From positions 1 to 64,000 of the forward strand of contig JBBHKE010000029.1 in assembly GCA_037447655.1 (NCBI GenBank): DNA of 64,000 bases. Direction: 5' to 3'. This DNA comes from Zygnema cylindricum. Lineage: Eukaryota; Streptophyta; Zygnematophyceae; Zygnematales; Zygnemataceae. Positions within the stretch are counted from its first letter, which is position 1. Every line of letters begins with the position of its first letter. Below are positions 46,121-55,864 of the stretch, piece after piece. The notes below the pieces were generated by a model. It was not told the origin of the DNA. It saw only the letters and a program-made list of their open reading frames with translations, and searched no databases. A program made the translations under genes and the position numbers.

Positions 46121-49100
46121 TTGAGTCAACCGGATCCAAAAGTTAAAGAGTTAAATTTTGAGGGCAAATTAATGAATGGAAAAGTTAGGATAGCTGAATT
46201 TATTATGATTCTCACCACACTGCATAATTTAAAGAATCCTTCTGATGAAATTCTCAACAACAGACCTATGTTAGGACAGTTAGGTAATGATGACACCAAA
46301 CACAGTTTGATTAGATTCGAGTCATTAGTGGAAGGAAAACTGTTGAGAGTAATGGTTCATTCAGGTGCCACACATAATTTTATTTCATATAAGTTTGTAG
46401 AGGAATTTAAAATTCCTACTGTCATAAAGGAAAAGCCTTTAAATGTTCAAGTGGCAAATGGTAATAAGTCCATATTATACTTACAAACTGACACGATAGA
46501 AGTTGATATCCAAGGTCATAAAATGAAAGTTGTGTGTGAAATAATGAATTTGGGAAGTGAAGAACTAATTTTGGGAAAGCCTTGGTTAACTGAACTGAAT
46601 CCTCAAATTAATTGGGAAATTAACACATTGAAAGTGAGGTCTGAAAACGGTTGGAAGGTTTTGCAAGCATTATCTCCTAAGAAATTGCATAGCAATCATA
46701 TAAATAACATAACCAGATTGGGAGTGGAAGGTTTGATATCTGCTAAACAATTTAAAAAGCACTCAAAAGATAAAACAAATCATCATTTCTTGTTATTAGT
46801 AACTGAGGCAGTTACTGATGAAAGAGGGGGAGAAAACACTAACATTGATGTCATCACTAAATCAGACACCACTAAAACTTTCAAAAAACTAAAATCTGAT
46901 TTTGTAACTGACATTAATACATCTGATGTTGCTATTAAGGATTTGATTTTTGAATTTCAAGATGTTTTCCCAAGTGATTTACCCTCGGGAAGGTCACCTT
47001 CCTGAGATGTAGAACATGTTATTAACCTTGAACCTGGATGTAATCTTCCTGTCACAGGAATTTATAAACACACTTTCTTTGAGCAAGAGGAGTTAAAGAA
47101 ACAGATCAAAGAACTTCTAGAGAAAGGACATATTCAGCCCAGCAAATCACCGTACGGAGCACCCGTTCTCTTCGTCAAAAAGAAAGACGGAACGTTGAAA
47201 ATGTGTGTCGATTATCGTAGTCTGAATAAGATTACAGTGAAGGATAAGTATTCGTTACCTTTAATTTCTGATTTGATAGATCGTTTAAAGGGTGCTAAAG
47301 TATTTTCGTTGATTGACTAGCGTAGTGGCTTTAATCAGGTACCGATTGGAATTGAAGAGGTTGATAAAACTGCTTTCAGAACTAGGGTGGGTCATTTCGA
47401 ATAGATAGTGATGCCATTCGGCTTAACGAATGCACCACCTACTTACCAAAGAATAATGAACCAAACCTTTTCAGATTACATAGATGAGTTTGTCCAAGTG
47501 TTTATAGATGATATTGTAGTTTACAGTGAATCTAAAGAACAACATATAATTCATTTAAAAAAAGTTTTGGAAAGGTTAAGAGAAAGAAAATTATATGGAA
47601 TATTGTCAAAATCTAGTTTTCTTAAATGTGAACAATTATTTTTGGGACACATAGTTAGTGGGGAAGGTGTTAAAACAGATCCATCCAAAATTTTAGCAAT
47701 CCAAAATTGGAAACAACCCACTAATGTCACAGCAGTTAGATTGTTTTTGGGATTGGCCACTTATTACAGGAAATTTATCAGAAATTTCAGTATGATCGCC
47801 ACACCTTTGACGGATTTACTTCGGGAGAAGAAGACGTTTGTGTGGGGAGCTGATCAGAATGGAACATTCGAGGAATTAAAAGGGAAGTTGACCTCTGCCC
47901 CTACACTGGTGTATCCTGACCCTGCCGGGAAATTTGAAGTTCTAATCACTACAGATGCATTTGATAAAGGTCTAGGTGCAGTCATAAGTCAAAAAGTCGG
48001 CAAACACTTTCATCTTATTGCTTTTGAATCCAAAAAATTTAATGATGCTGAAGAGAACTATACAGCACAGGAAAAGAAATTACTTGCAATTGTACATGCA
48101 TTGGTGAAATGGCGTTGTTATTTGCATAATAAAGAATTTACGGTTCACTGTGATAAAAGAGCACTCTCTTACTTACAAATATTAGGTGATGCGCAAATTA
48201 TGACTGGCAGACAGGTTAGGTGGATGCAGAAATTGGCATATTTCAAATTTAATGTCAAACATATTCCTGGAAAGACAAATGTAGTCACATATCCTTTAAG
48301 TAGATGTTTTGAAATAAGTGTTACGGTTCAAGATGATTTTTTTTTAGATAAAGTTAGAAATTGTTATGATAAAGATCCTTATTTTGTTGTGATTTACAAG
48401 AATATTTCAGGAGGGAATTTTGACCCATTGAATGAGAGGCATGTCAAAAACTTTAGACTAGAGGATGGTTTACTGTATTTGCAAATTGGGGATAGATTAT
48501 GCATTTCGAAGTGGAGTTCAGAACACATGGGAATCTAAATTGCCAATAATGGAATTTGCATACAATTCATGTAAACATGCTAGTACTGGATTCTCACCAT
48601 TTAAAGTTGCATACGGATACCAACCTAGAGAAGCATTGGACTTAAAACAAAGGCCACTCAAGAGAATAGGGGTTATGGAACATAGTTTTGGGAATACGTT
48701 CAAACAGTTTGGAAAACTGTCCGGGATGCATTAGTGGAGGCACAAAGGAGGCAAGAATTAAATGCTAACCGCAAACAAGGTGATTGGGTGTTATGCACAA
48801 GTGACAAGGTTTGGCTTTCTACAACACATTACAGGTGCAAGATTGAGGGACAATCGGATCCTACGGGGAAATTTGCTCCTAAGTACATTGGACCATATAC
48901 TGTAATCGAGATGATATCGTCAATTGCTCCCAAATTGGACTTCCCGCCTTCAACAAAAATTCATCCGGTGATACACATCAGCCAATTGAAACCAGCGAAT
49001 CTTTGACCAACTAAAAGAGAATTGTAATTGGATCCCTCACTAATTATAGAACCTGAAGTCCACAAATGGGTAATAGATTGGGTTGGTCAACGGTTCAGGG

Positions 49101-49228
49101 TCGCCGATACTATATTCTGGCAAGTGCATTATCTAGGAAGGCCTGAGGATGAGTTAACTTTAGAGGATAAAAATTCTGAGTTTTTACAAAGGTATTGCAG
49201 GGATAATAATAAAGAAGTCCTGTCTTGA
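46121..49228 (+). pseudogene. Gypsy-2 pol: protease, RT, RNase H, truncated integrase, chromodomain-like end
   Basis: Protease reads VHSGATHNFIS, so the catalytic aspartate is histidine. RT has [28 protein letters not shown] and VFIDDIVVYS (47500-47530). Stops occur at 47003, 47318 and 47402. RNase H (ITTDAFDKGLGAV onward) is open to 48538. The integrase zinc finger and D,D part are absent. Sequence jumps near 48510 to the late integrase region (LPIMEFAYNSC), then GDWVLCTS, KYIGPYTV, HPVIHISQLKP and a degraded chromodomain-like tail (49050-49228). Confidence 0.9.
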
Positions 49229-49263
49229 GAATTAAAGGTGTTTAACTGAGGCTAGTTAAAAAT

Positions 49264-49273
49264 AAGGAGGGGA
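49264..49273 (+). other. Gypsy-2 polypurine tract
   Basis: AAGGAGGGGA just before the 3' LTR. Confidence 0.8.
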
Positions 49274-49276
49274 TGA

Positions 49277-50244
49277 TGTAACAGCAATAGCAGATCGAAC
49301 TTGTTTATAAAGGGGTATTTAGGTATTATGATTAAAGAGTACTAAATTTGGTAGACGTCCGCGAAAGAATCACGCTATTTGGAGTTATATTTTAAAAGTT
49401 ATAGCGATGGGTGTATTAAGGTGATAGCGTGGGGTCTTATTAACAAGTGGGTGTCATTGAAACGGGTTAAGGGTCAAATTAGTACCGAAATTACGCGTGT
49501 ACGTTTCATAAAGTTCTAACGAAACGTTTAGTATGCACGGTGGTTCGTTTCGTACAAATTTTAGTACGAAACGTCACTTTTACTTAAGGGAATTTCGTTT
49601 GAAGTTTCGCGTGCGAAATTTGTTACGCACGATCGTGCAAAGTCGCGTTTTGTTTGGCGCGCACTTTTGCACGTAAATGTTACGTAGTGAAACGTAACGT
49701 TTGATTGGTTAGTAAAGTGCTAAGTAGTTAGTAAGAAATTTCGCACGTTTTTGCATTAGCCAGTCTGAGTCTTTGATGATTAATGATTGGCCTAGGTAAA
49801 AGCCTGTTAAAACGGAGCGTTGACTCTGGCCTGGCGAGTCCAGGGCGATGATGGATAAATAGTGAAGTGTAAGAGGAGAGTAGACATCTTTTCCTTTGGA
49901 AAAGTTTGTGGAAATTTCGGTTGATCTTGGTCCTGAGCGATTAATACCAAATTGGCGAAAATGCATTTTGCATTGAAATCTCTTACTAACTAAATAGTGT
50001 TTTGGTAGTTAAGAGATATAATTATTAAGAGTGGAGAGTAGTGGAAAACACTTTAATAAGAAGGGTTGAGCCACGAGGGCAAGAGACCAAGCTAATGTTA
50101 TGTAGACAGAAGCTTTTTCTAATTTAAAGTTTATCCTTATGTGAGTGTTTTCCAATGTGGATGTGTATTTTCCAATGTGTGGAATGTGTGGTTGAAATTG
50201 ATTGAAGTAATGGGATTTTCTGAGAGGTAGGAAATCCTGTTACA
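49277..50244 (+). repeat. Gypsy-2 3' LTR
   Basis: Second copy of 43051-44016, beginning TGTAACAGCAATAG and ending CCTGTTACA. Confidence 0.95.
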
Positions 50245-50825
50245 CGATGTGTTTTAAAACTATGTATTTTCCATAAACAAATAGGAACATGTATTCGCAC
50301 GTGGCGTAATTTTCGAAAATTTTCATACGATTTCCAAAGACAAAGAAAAGTACAGAATTCGCTATGTTTTGTCCGTTTGCGTTCGAATACGACAAAAAAA
50401 CGTACACACTTTGTTTAGTTTTGTCCGTTTTAGTCCATTACGGATTTTTTTTTTGCATGGATCTTCAAATTATGATTCCATTTCACGTCGACCGGTTAGG
50501 AGACGCAAAGGCAAAGCGCCTCGTCTTCAACCGTGAAACTGCACAGGCTGGAAGGCGGTACGTCTACAATGTCATGGTAAGACCTGAGACGTCATAAGCA
50601 GTTCCAAAAAATAACGTGCGACCACGGATTCTAAACGCTGACAACCGTCACAGGTATTGTCGACGTATACAATCGTCACAATCGTAAGTTACGATTTCGT
50701 CCCTACAGACATAGGGACACTTGAAAACCGGGTCCGGAGGATCCGCGCTAAAATACAAAGTAAGTTTGCTAAGTTACAAGTACATGGGGACATACCCTTA
50801 GACGATTAAATTTAAAATTTGGGGC

Positions 50826-51836
50826 TAAGGGTACGTCCCCATGCGTTGAAGTATGTTCTTTTCTTTGTCTTTTTGCCCTAAAATTCAAGGAACTCTGACA
50901 AAAACTTTAGCTGTACGATAAAATCATATTTACCAAAGTATAGTGAACGTCAATTCATACTTTGGATGTACGGCGTGTTTGTCGTCATGTGAACGCATTT
51001 TGCTGTTTTCCCCTTTTTGACCCCCGAACAAGAGAATCCAGCCCAGAAAAAAACTTCATCCAAAATCACCTCGAGGGGGTGATTTTAGTTCAAGTACCGC
51101 CCAAACAACAAATGAAAATCGACCCACGCACGCGCCACACGAGAGTGGTTTTTTTTTGGAATGGGGAGAGTCCTCGCTATTTTTCTCTGTGGCCGTCACG
51201 CGCATGTGCGGAAAAAAAATTTGCAGGGGTCTCGGGCTTCCACTTTCATTCATGGGTCCTATGGATGATTTTTCGCCGTCGTTGCCTCTCCCCTCTCCCT
51301 CTCACACTATCGCTTTTATCTCACACTTTATATAACAAGACACGACAATATTGATATAATATGAAAGATCTTTGAAAAATATTTGTTTTGACAATTTATA
51401 AGTTTTTTTTTAATGACAAGTCGAATGAGAAAAGTAGAAAAAACGAAATCGGGAAACCAAGGCGTAAAGTTCTTGAATCAGTGACGTCGAGGTTGTCACA
51501 AGTGAGCGTGACGTCACAATGTCACCAAACCCTAAACATCTACAATTTCACATAAATCTAGACGTTTACCACTGTCGCTGTTTTTGTTGGTGTCACCAAT
51601 CGTCGGAAGATTCGTAGTGGCTTCAATCGTCACATGTTTTTGTTGGCGTCACCAATCGTCGGAAGATTCGTAGTAGCTTCAAACGTCACAAGCTGTACCT
51701 ACGTCTACAAAAGTCACATGTCAAAGTTCCGATTTCATTTTCCCACATTGGGACGCTCTTCAAAGTAGTACGGGGAATCTTCACTACAGTCCAAAATATT
51801 TTATCAAATTACCGATTATATGGGGACGTACCCTTA
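50826..51836. mobile_element. Family D TIR element, copy 2
   Basis: Perfect 17-bp inverted ends TAAGGGTACGTCCCCAT (50826-50842 and 51820-51836). About 1 kb. The inner start resembles the left end of the 42824 element. It holds a 9-bp hairpin (51062-51086) and a 56-bp tandem duplication (51579-51690). No transposase seen. Confidence 0.7.
51579..51690. repeat. 56-bp tandem duplication
   Basis: Two copies of TGTTTTTGTTGGTGTCACCA... starting at 51579 and 51635, with few differences. Confidence 0.9.
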
Positions 51837-52057
51837 CTTACGCCCTCATTACTTCAAATATGTGATAGTTGTAGACATTTACAAAATGTGCGTCAACCTA
51901 CGATAGTACGAAACGAAATGTAGACGACTACGAAACTTCATAGAATTAGTGACGTCTACAAAAACGGCGACGGTTGTAGACGTCGAGGTTTTTGTGACAT
52001 TGTAGATGTTTAGGGTTTTGTGACATTGCGAAGTCATGCTACCTTGCGAAGTCATCC

Positions 52058-52274
52058 TACACCGCCAATCGCTATTAGCGTAGTTTACGCTAATTCTGTC
52101 CCGTTTTTTTTATTTATTCTCAAATAGAATTATCCATACTATTTAAAAAAACCCTAATTCCTAATTAGAGTAAACGATTTCTTCGAAAAATTCCAAATTC
52201 CCTATTAGCGTAAACCACGCTAATTATTCGTATACGCTAAAGAAAATTCTACGCTAATAGCGATTGGCGGTGTA
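52058..52274. mobile_element. Family C MITE, 217 bp, perfect TIRs
   Basis: TACACCGCCAATCGCTATTA and the six following bases are repeated exactly inverted at the right end (26-bp TIR). Internal GCGTA/TACGC motifs form nested palindromes. It is the cleanest family C copy in the window. Confidence 0.9.
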
Positions 52275-52579
52275 CCTTATGACGTCATCAACACGTAAAC
52301 TTTCCGTCATGGTTTCCCGATTTCTTTTTCTTACCATTTATCATTCGATATGCCATCAAAATGAGACCAAAAATATATAAAAAAAAGGAAAAAAATATAT
52401 CTTTCATTTGATACTATTATTGCTTCATTTCATTTAGAGACGAGAGAAAGAGGAGCGGTCAAATGAAAGAGATGGAGAGAGACGAGGACGTTGTAAATTT
52501 TTGCAAAGGACCCATGAATGAAAGTGGAGGTCCGAGACCCGTACCCTTACTTGAACACATGGGAACACGCCCTAAGTTC

Positions 52580-53150
52580 TTTGCAGCTTAGAATTCAGTA
52601 CGCAAGTTATATAGCCAGGACTGGTTGTCATGTAAGAATTTTGTATGCACTCCATGCAGTCTGGAATTTAGTACACACTTTATGGAGCCAAAAGGAAAAG
52701 TTTGATGGTCACGTGAAAATTTTCTATCCACTTCATTGCAGTTTGTAAATTTAGTACGCATTTTGTTCCACCAAAGAAAGGTCTTGTGATTAGTTACGAT
52801 AATTTTCGTATGCACTCCATGCAGATAATGAAATTTAGTATGCACTTTATGCAATAAAGATTTGGTCTAATGGTCACAACAAGATTTTGTCTGCACTCTA
52901 TGCAGCATGGAAATTTCGTATGCACTTTATGCAGCATGGAAATTTCGTATGCACTTTATGCAGCATGAAAAGCTACAGTAGTACGCACTTTATGCGGCAT
53001 GGAAGTTTCGTACGCATTGTATGCATAGAAATTTGTACGCACTATATGCAGCATGGAAATTTCGTACGGACTGTATGCAGCATGAAAATTTCGTACGCAC
53101 TGTATGCAGCATGAAAATTTCGTACGCACTGTATGCAGCCAGGAAATGTT
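52580..53150. repeat. Minisatellite, about 30-bp units with an 84-bp higher-order start
   Basis: The right part repeats TATGCAGCATGGAAATTTCG plus TACGCACT about ten times. The left part repeats a longer, more diverged unit of about 84 bp at about 52624, 52709, 52793 and 52872. Open frames here (CSM-, AAWKF-type repeats) only reflect the repeat. Confidence 0.9.
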
Positions 53151-53249
53151 GGTCATGTGACGCTTCATCTTAGGCAGATCTGAATTTTCTTTCGTGAGAA
53201 GAAATACCTCCCTCCATTCGTAGCTCTCTCGGGTGACGTGACACTCTGT

Positions 53250-53310
53250 TCCCCCCCCCCCCCTCTTCTCTATCTCTCTCTCTTTCTCTCTCTCTCTCCC
53301 TATCTCCCTT
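53250..53310. repeat. C-run and (CT)n microsatellite
   Basis: A 13-C run followed by TCTC repeats. Confidence 0.9.
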
Positions 53311-53529
53311 CCTCTTTAAATAATAATCCTGGAGAAATCCTTTCTCGACCTTTTATCCTTCGTGGTTTCCTGTTCCTCGATTTTCACAGGAAGGAGATCC
53401 TTCCCTGGTTTCTATTTCTACACTATTTCTTGTGTGGCTTCTCATTGTCTTCCAGCTATTCGTGACATGTCAACTTCGTCAGGACTCTTTTCCTGAATGG
53501 TCAGGTACGGGCGATCCATGTGATTTACT

Positions 53530-53735
53530 CAGTTTCAGTTCCAGTTTCGGTTGCAGTGAACAGTTTCAGTTTCGGTTTCGGTTTCCATTTTCCTTTCCGT
53601 TCAGTTTTCGTTTCGTTTCTGTTTCGGTTGCTGATTTAGTTTCGGTTTCGGTTTAGCTCAGTTTCAGTTTTTCAGTTTTTCAGTTTTTCAGTTTTTCAGT
53701 TTCAGTTTTCAGTTTTGGTTTCAGTTTCAGTTAGT
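53530..53735. repeat. TTTCGG/TTTCAG hexamer array
   Basis: Some thirty imperfect copies of a hexamer TTTC(G/A)G, grading into TTTTCAG. It resembles a variant of the plant telomere repeat only loosely. Confidence 0.85.
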
Positions 53736-53937
53736 TTTGACGACGTCAAATGAGAACTGATGTGAAACCCTAACAACTCCATTCGATCCCTTTTTTCTGG
53801 ATACCTGTAAAAAGTTAAATGCTTATATTATATTTCACATTATTTCCTAACCATGAGACAGTATGAAGCCATTTACTGATTTTAAACATGTGACTCAGTT
53901 ATCCGTCCGTTTTAATAAAGGAAAAACTGCTTGCTAC

Positions 53938-54016
53938 AACGGAGGATAAAGGGAGAGCGAGAGGGAGAGAGAGAGGGAGAGGGAGAGGGAGAGCGAGAGG
54001 GAGAGGGAGAGGGATT
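53938..54016. repeat. (GAGAGG)n purine tract
   Basis: Repeats of GAGAGGGAGA. Confidence 0.9.
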
Positions 54017-54203
54017 GGCCACGCGATTTGGATAAGCCTGTTTTATCAACATAATTGATTTGTAATATATATATTTTAGGTCTGAGTCATCACCTAGGTC
54101 TAAGGTATAGGTGTTGGTTTTGTCACATTTGAAATGTAGCTGGAGCATCTGTTTCCATTCTTACTCCTGGATCTTGTTTTCAAGGAATGTCCCACTGCTT
54201 TTA

Positions 54204-54345
54204 GGTCACATTTTGTTGTCATTTTGTCACAGTTTGTTACGTTTTGTTGACACATTATCACATTGTGTTTGTCACATTTTTTCACGATTTTTCACACTGT
54301 GTTGACATTTTGTTTGTCACATTTTGTCCCATTTTGTTGACATTC
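54204..54345. repeat. TTTTGTCACA-type short tandem repeat
   Basis: Imperfect repeats of TCACATTTTGTTG, 10-20-bp period. Confidence 0.7.
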
Positions 54346-55864
54346 TTGAATATTTCAGAATATCAATTCAAAATATTTCAATTTGTATGAAAAATATTTG
54401 TCTGCACCCTATCGTGTATCGCCACCAGCCGTAATGTTGGCAGATTTTTTCTCGTCTGTTTGCGGCAAATTTGTTGTCTTCAATGGTTAAAATAAACTTG
54501 ACAAAGCCGGAAATGCTTTGTCGTTAGGATTTAATGTACTACATACATACATATATGTACATACGTACATGTTTGTGTATTTTTATGTACAAGTGTTGTG
54601 TATCGTACTGAAGTCGTTGATTTTCGCTTTTTTTTGCCGTAATAGTATGACCTACAACCCTTTTGAATCCTATAGAGCCTTGATTACTTAATATTTTACA
54701 CTGGTTTGTATCCGGTTTAATCTGAAATAATTACCAAAACACACAGTGCGCCAAAATGAACGTAGGCTAGGTGAAAGCTTTGTCAAAAACAACAAAACAA
54801 AAAGAAAATTTTGTCAAAGTCAATGTCTTTTTTATGCCAGAATGTTGACGTCGTTCGTAAAACATGCACTGTGGATGGTGTACTCATTTTCTATGTTGTA
54901 TAGAATATAGTTTCTACATGTTGTATAAAATATAGTTTGTACCACTTTTCCGTTTAGGCACATAGTAAATCCCACATTAATACTATGATCAGAACTGATA
55001 ATAATGTAAAAAGACTGCCAGTATTAATATGGAATTAGAGCCAATAATTTTGTAGAAGAACTATTAGATACAGTATTAGAAAGTCGGTTAGAGTTAACAC
55101 AGACTTAGACTTGGACTTTATTCCTAATAATGCTATTGGCATTAAACTACGACCTTCTGTTTTGTTTACACAATGCCACACATATAGTAAACCTGCACAT
55201 GAAAAATATTTTAAAACTTTAGTATAAATGTCTTGCGTAATTTGACCTCAATGGTTTTTTCCCCAACTGCACCCCACTCTCCCCTTTTCCTCTTCTCTTC
55301 CTTTTTAGCTTTCATACCACACTTTTTTTTTTTCTTTCCCTTTTTCTCTTCCTTTCGCCTGCTTTGCCTCTTACTGGTTCCTCCACATGTCTGTACGGTT
55401 TTTTTTTCTCTCTCTCTCTCTCTCTCTCTATCTCCCTCTCTCTCTCGCTTTCCTGTTTACCTCTCTTACCGAACATGTTTTTCGATTCATGCCCATTGTT
55501 GTTCCCGATGCTTCTCTTCCTCTCTCTCTGCCCCCTTCTCTCTCTTTTTATCCCTCTTATTGGCTCTTTCTCCCCTTGCGGAACCAGTCTTTTTTTTCTC
55601 TCTCTCTTTTTTTCTCCCTCTTTTTCCTCCTACCTTTTTTTTCTCCCTCCTTTTTTTTCCTCTCCTTTTTGCTGAACCCTCCGTTTTCTCCCACTTTTAT
55701 TTATCCTTTCCTTTTTTTGTCCCTCTTTGTTTTTGTCCCTCTGTTTTTTTGTCCCTCTGTTTTTTTGTCCCCACTCTCCCATTTTGCAGGACATGCTTTT
55801 AAAAAAGTCCCTTACATCTGGTCCTTTTTAGACTGCTTTTTTTTTTTTTTCTTTTCGGGCAGCC
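54346..55864 (+). promoter_or_regulatory. Upstream region and pyrimidine-rich leader of BIG5
   Basis: AT-rich to about 55240, then about 600 bp of T/C-rich sequence with (CT)n at 55408-55450 and a repeated TTTTTTGTCCCTCTG unit at 55719-55770, ending just before the start codon. Plants often have pyrimidine-rich leaders. I cannot fix the transcription start or exclude a leader intron. Confidence 0.4.

Larger units (their letters stand above)
43051..50244 (+). mobile_element. Gypsy-2: Ty3/gypsy chromovirus with both LTRs, integrase core deleted
   Basis: A 7194-bp element flanked by perfect CGATG duplications (43046-43050, 50245-50249). LTRs are 966 and 968 bp with many differences, so it is older than copia-1. 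Order is gag, protease, RT, RNase H, a deletion, then integrase C-terminus and a chromodomain-like end. Confidence 0.95.
42824..50801. mobile_element. Family D TIR element, split by gypsy-2
   Basis: Left terminus CTTAGGGTATGTCCCCATG at 42824 and the inverted form CATGGGGACATACCCTTAG ending at 50801. Removing gypsy-2 leaves about 780 bp. A relative is at 50826-51836. No transposase seen. That both ends belong to one copy is inference. Confidence 0.55.
51227..52540. repeat. Large imperfect foldback (inverted repeat)
   Basis: 51227-51260 matches 52507-52540 inverted at 32 of 34 positions. Further inward, 51418-51463 matches about 52307-52350 and 51515-51545 matches about 51995-52025 (AAACCCTAAACATCTACAAT), also inverted. 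The right arm is interrupted by the MITE at 52058-52274. It overlaps the family D element, so the order of events is unclear. Confidence 0.75.

Noticed and set aside
52887-53168. Repetitive peptide frames on both strands
   Set aside because: Translations of a 30-bp minisatellite.
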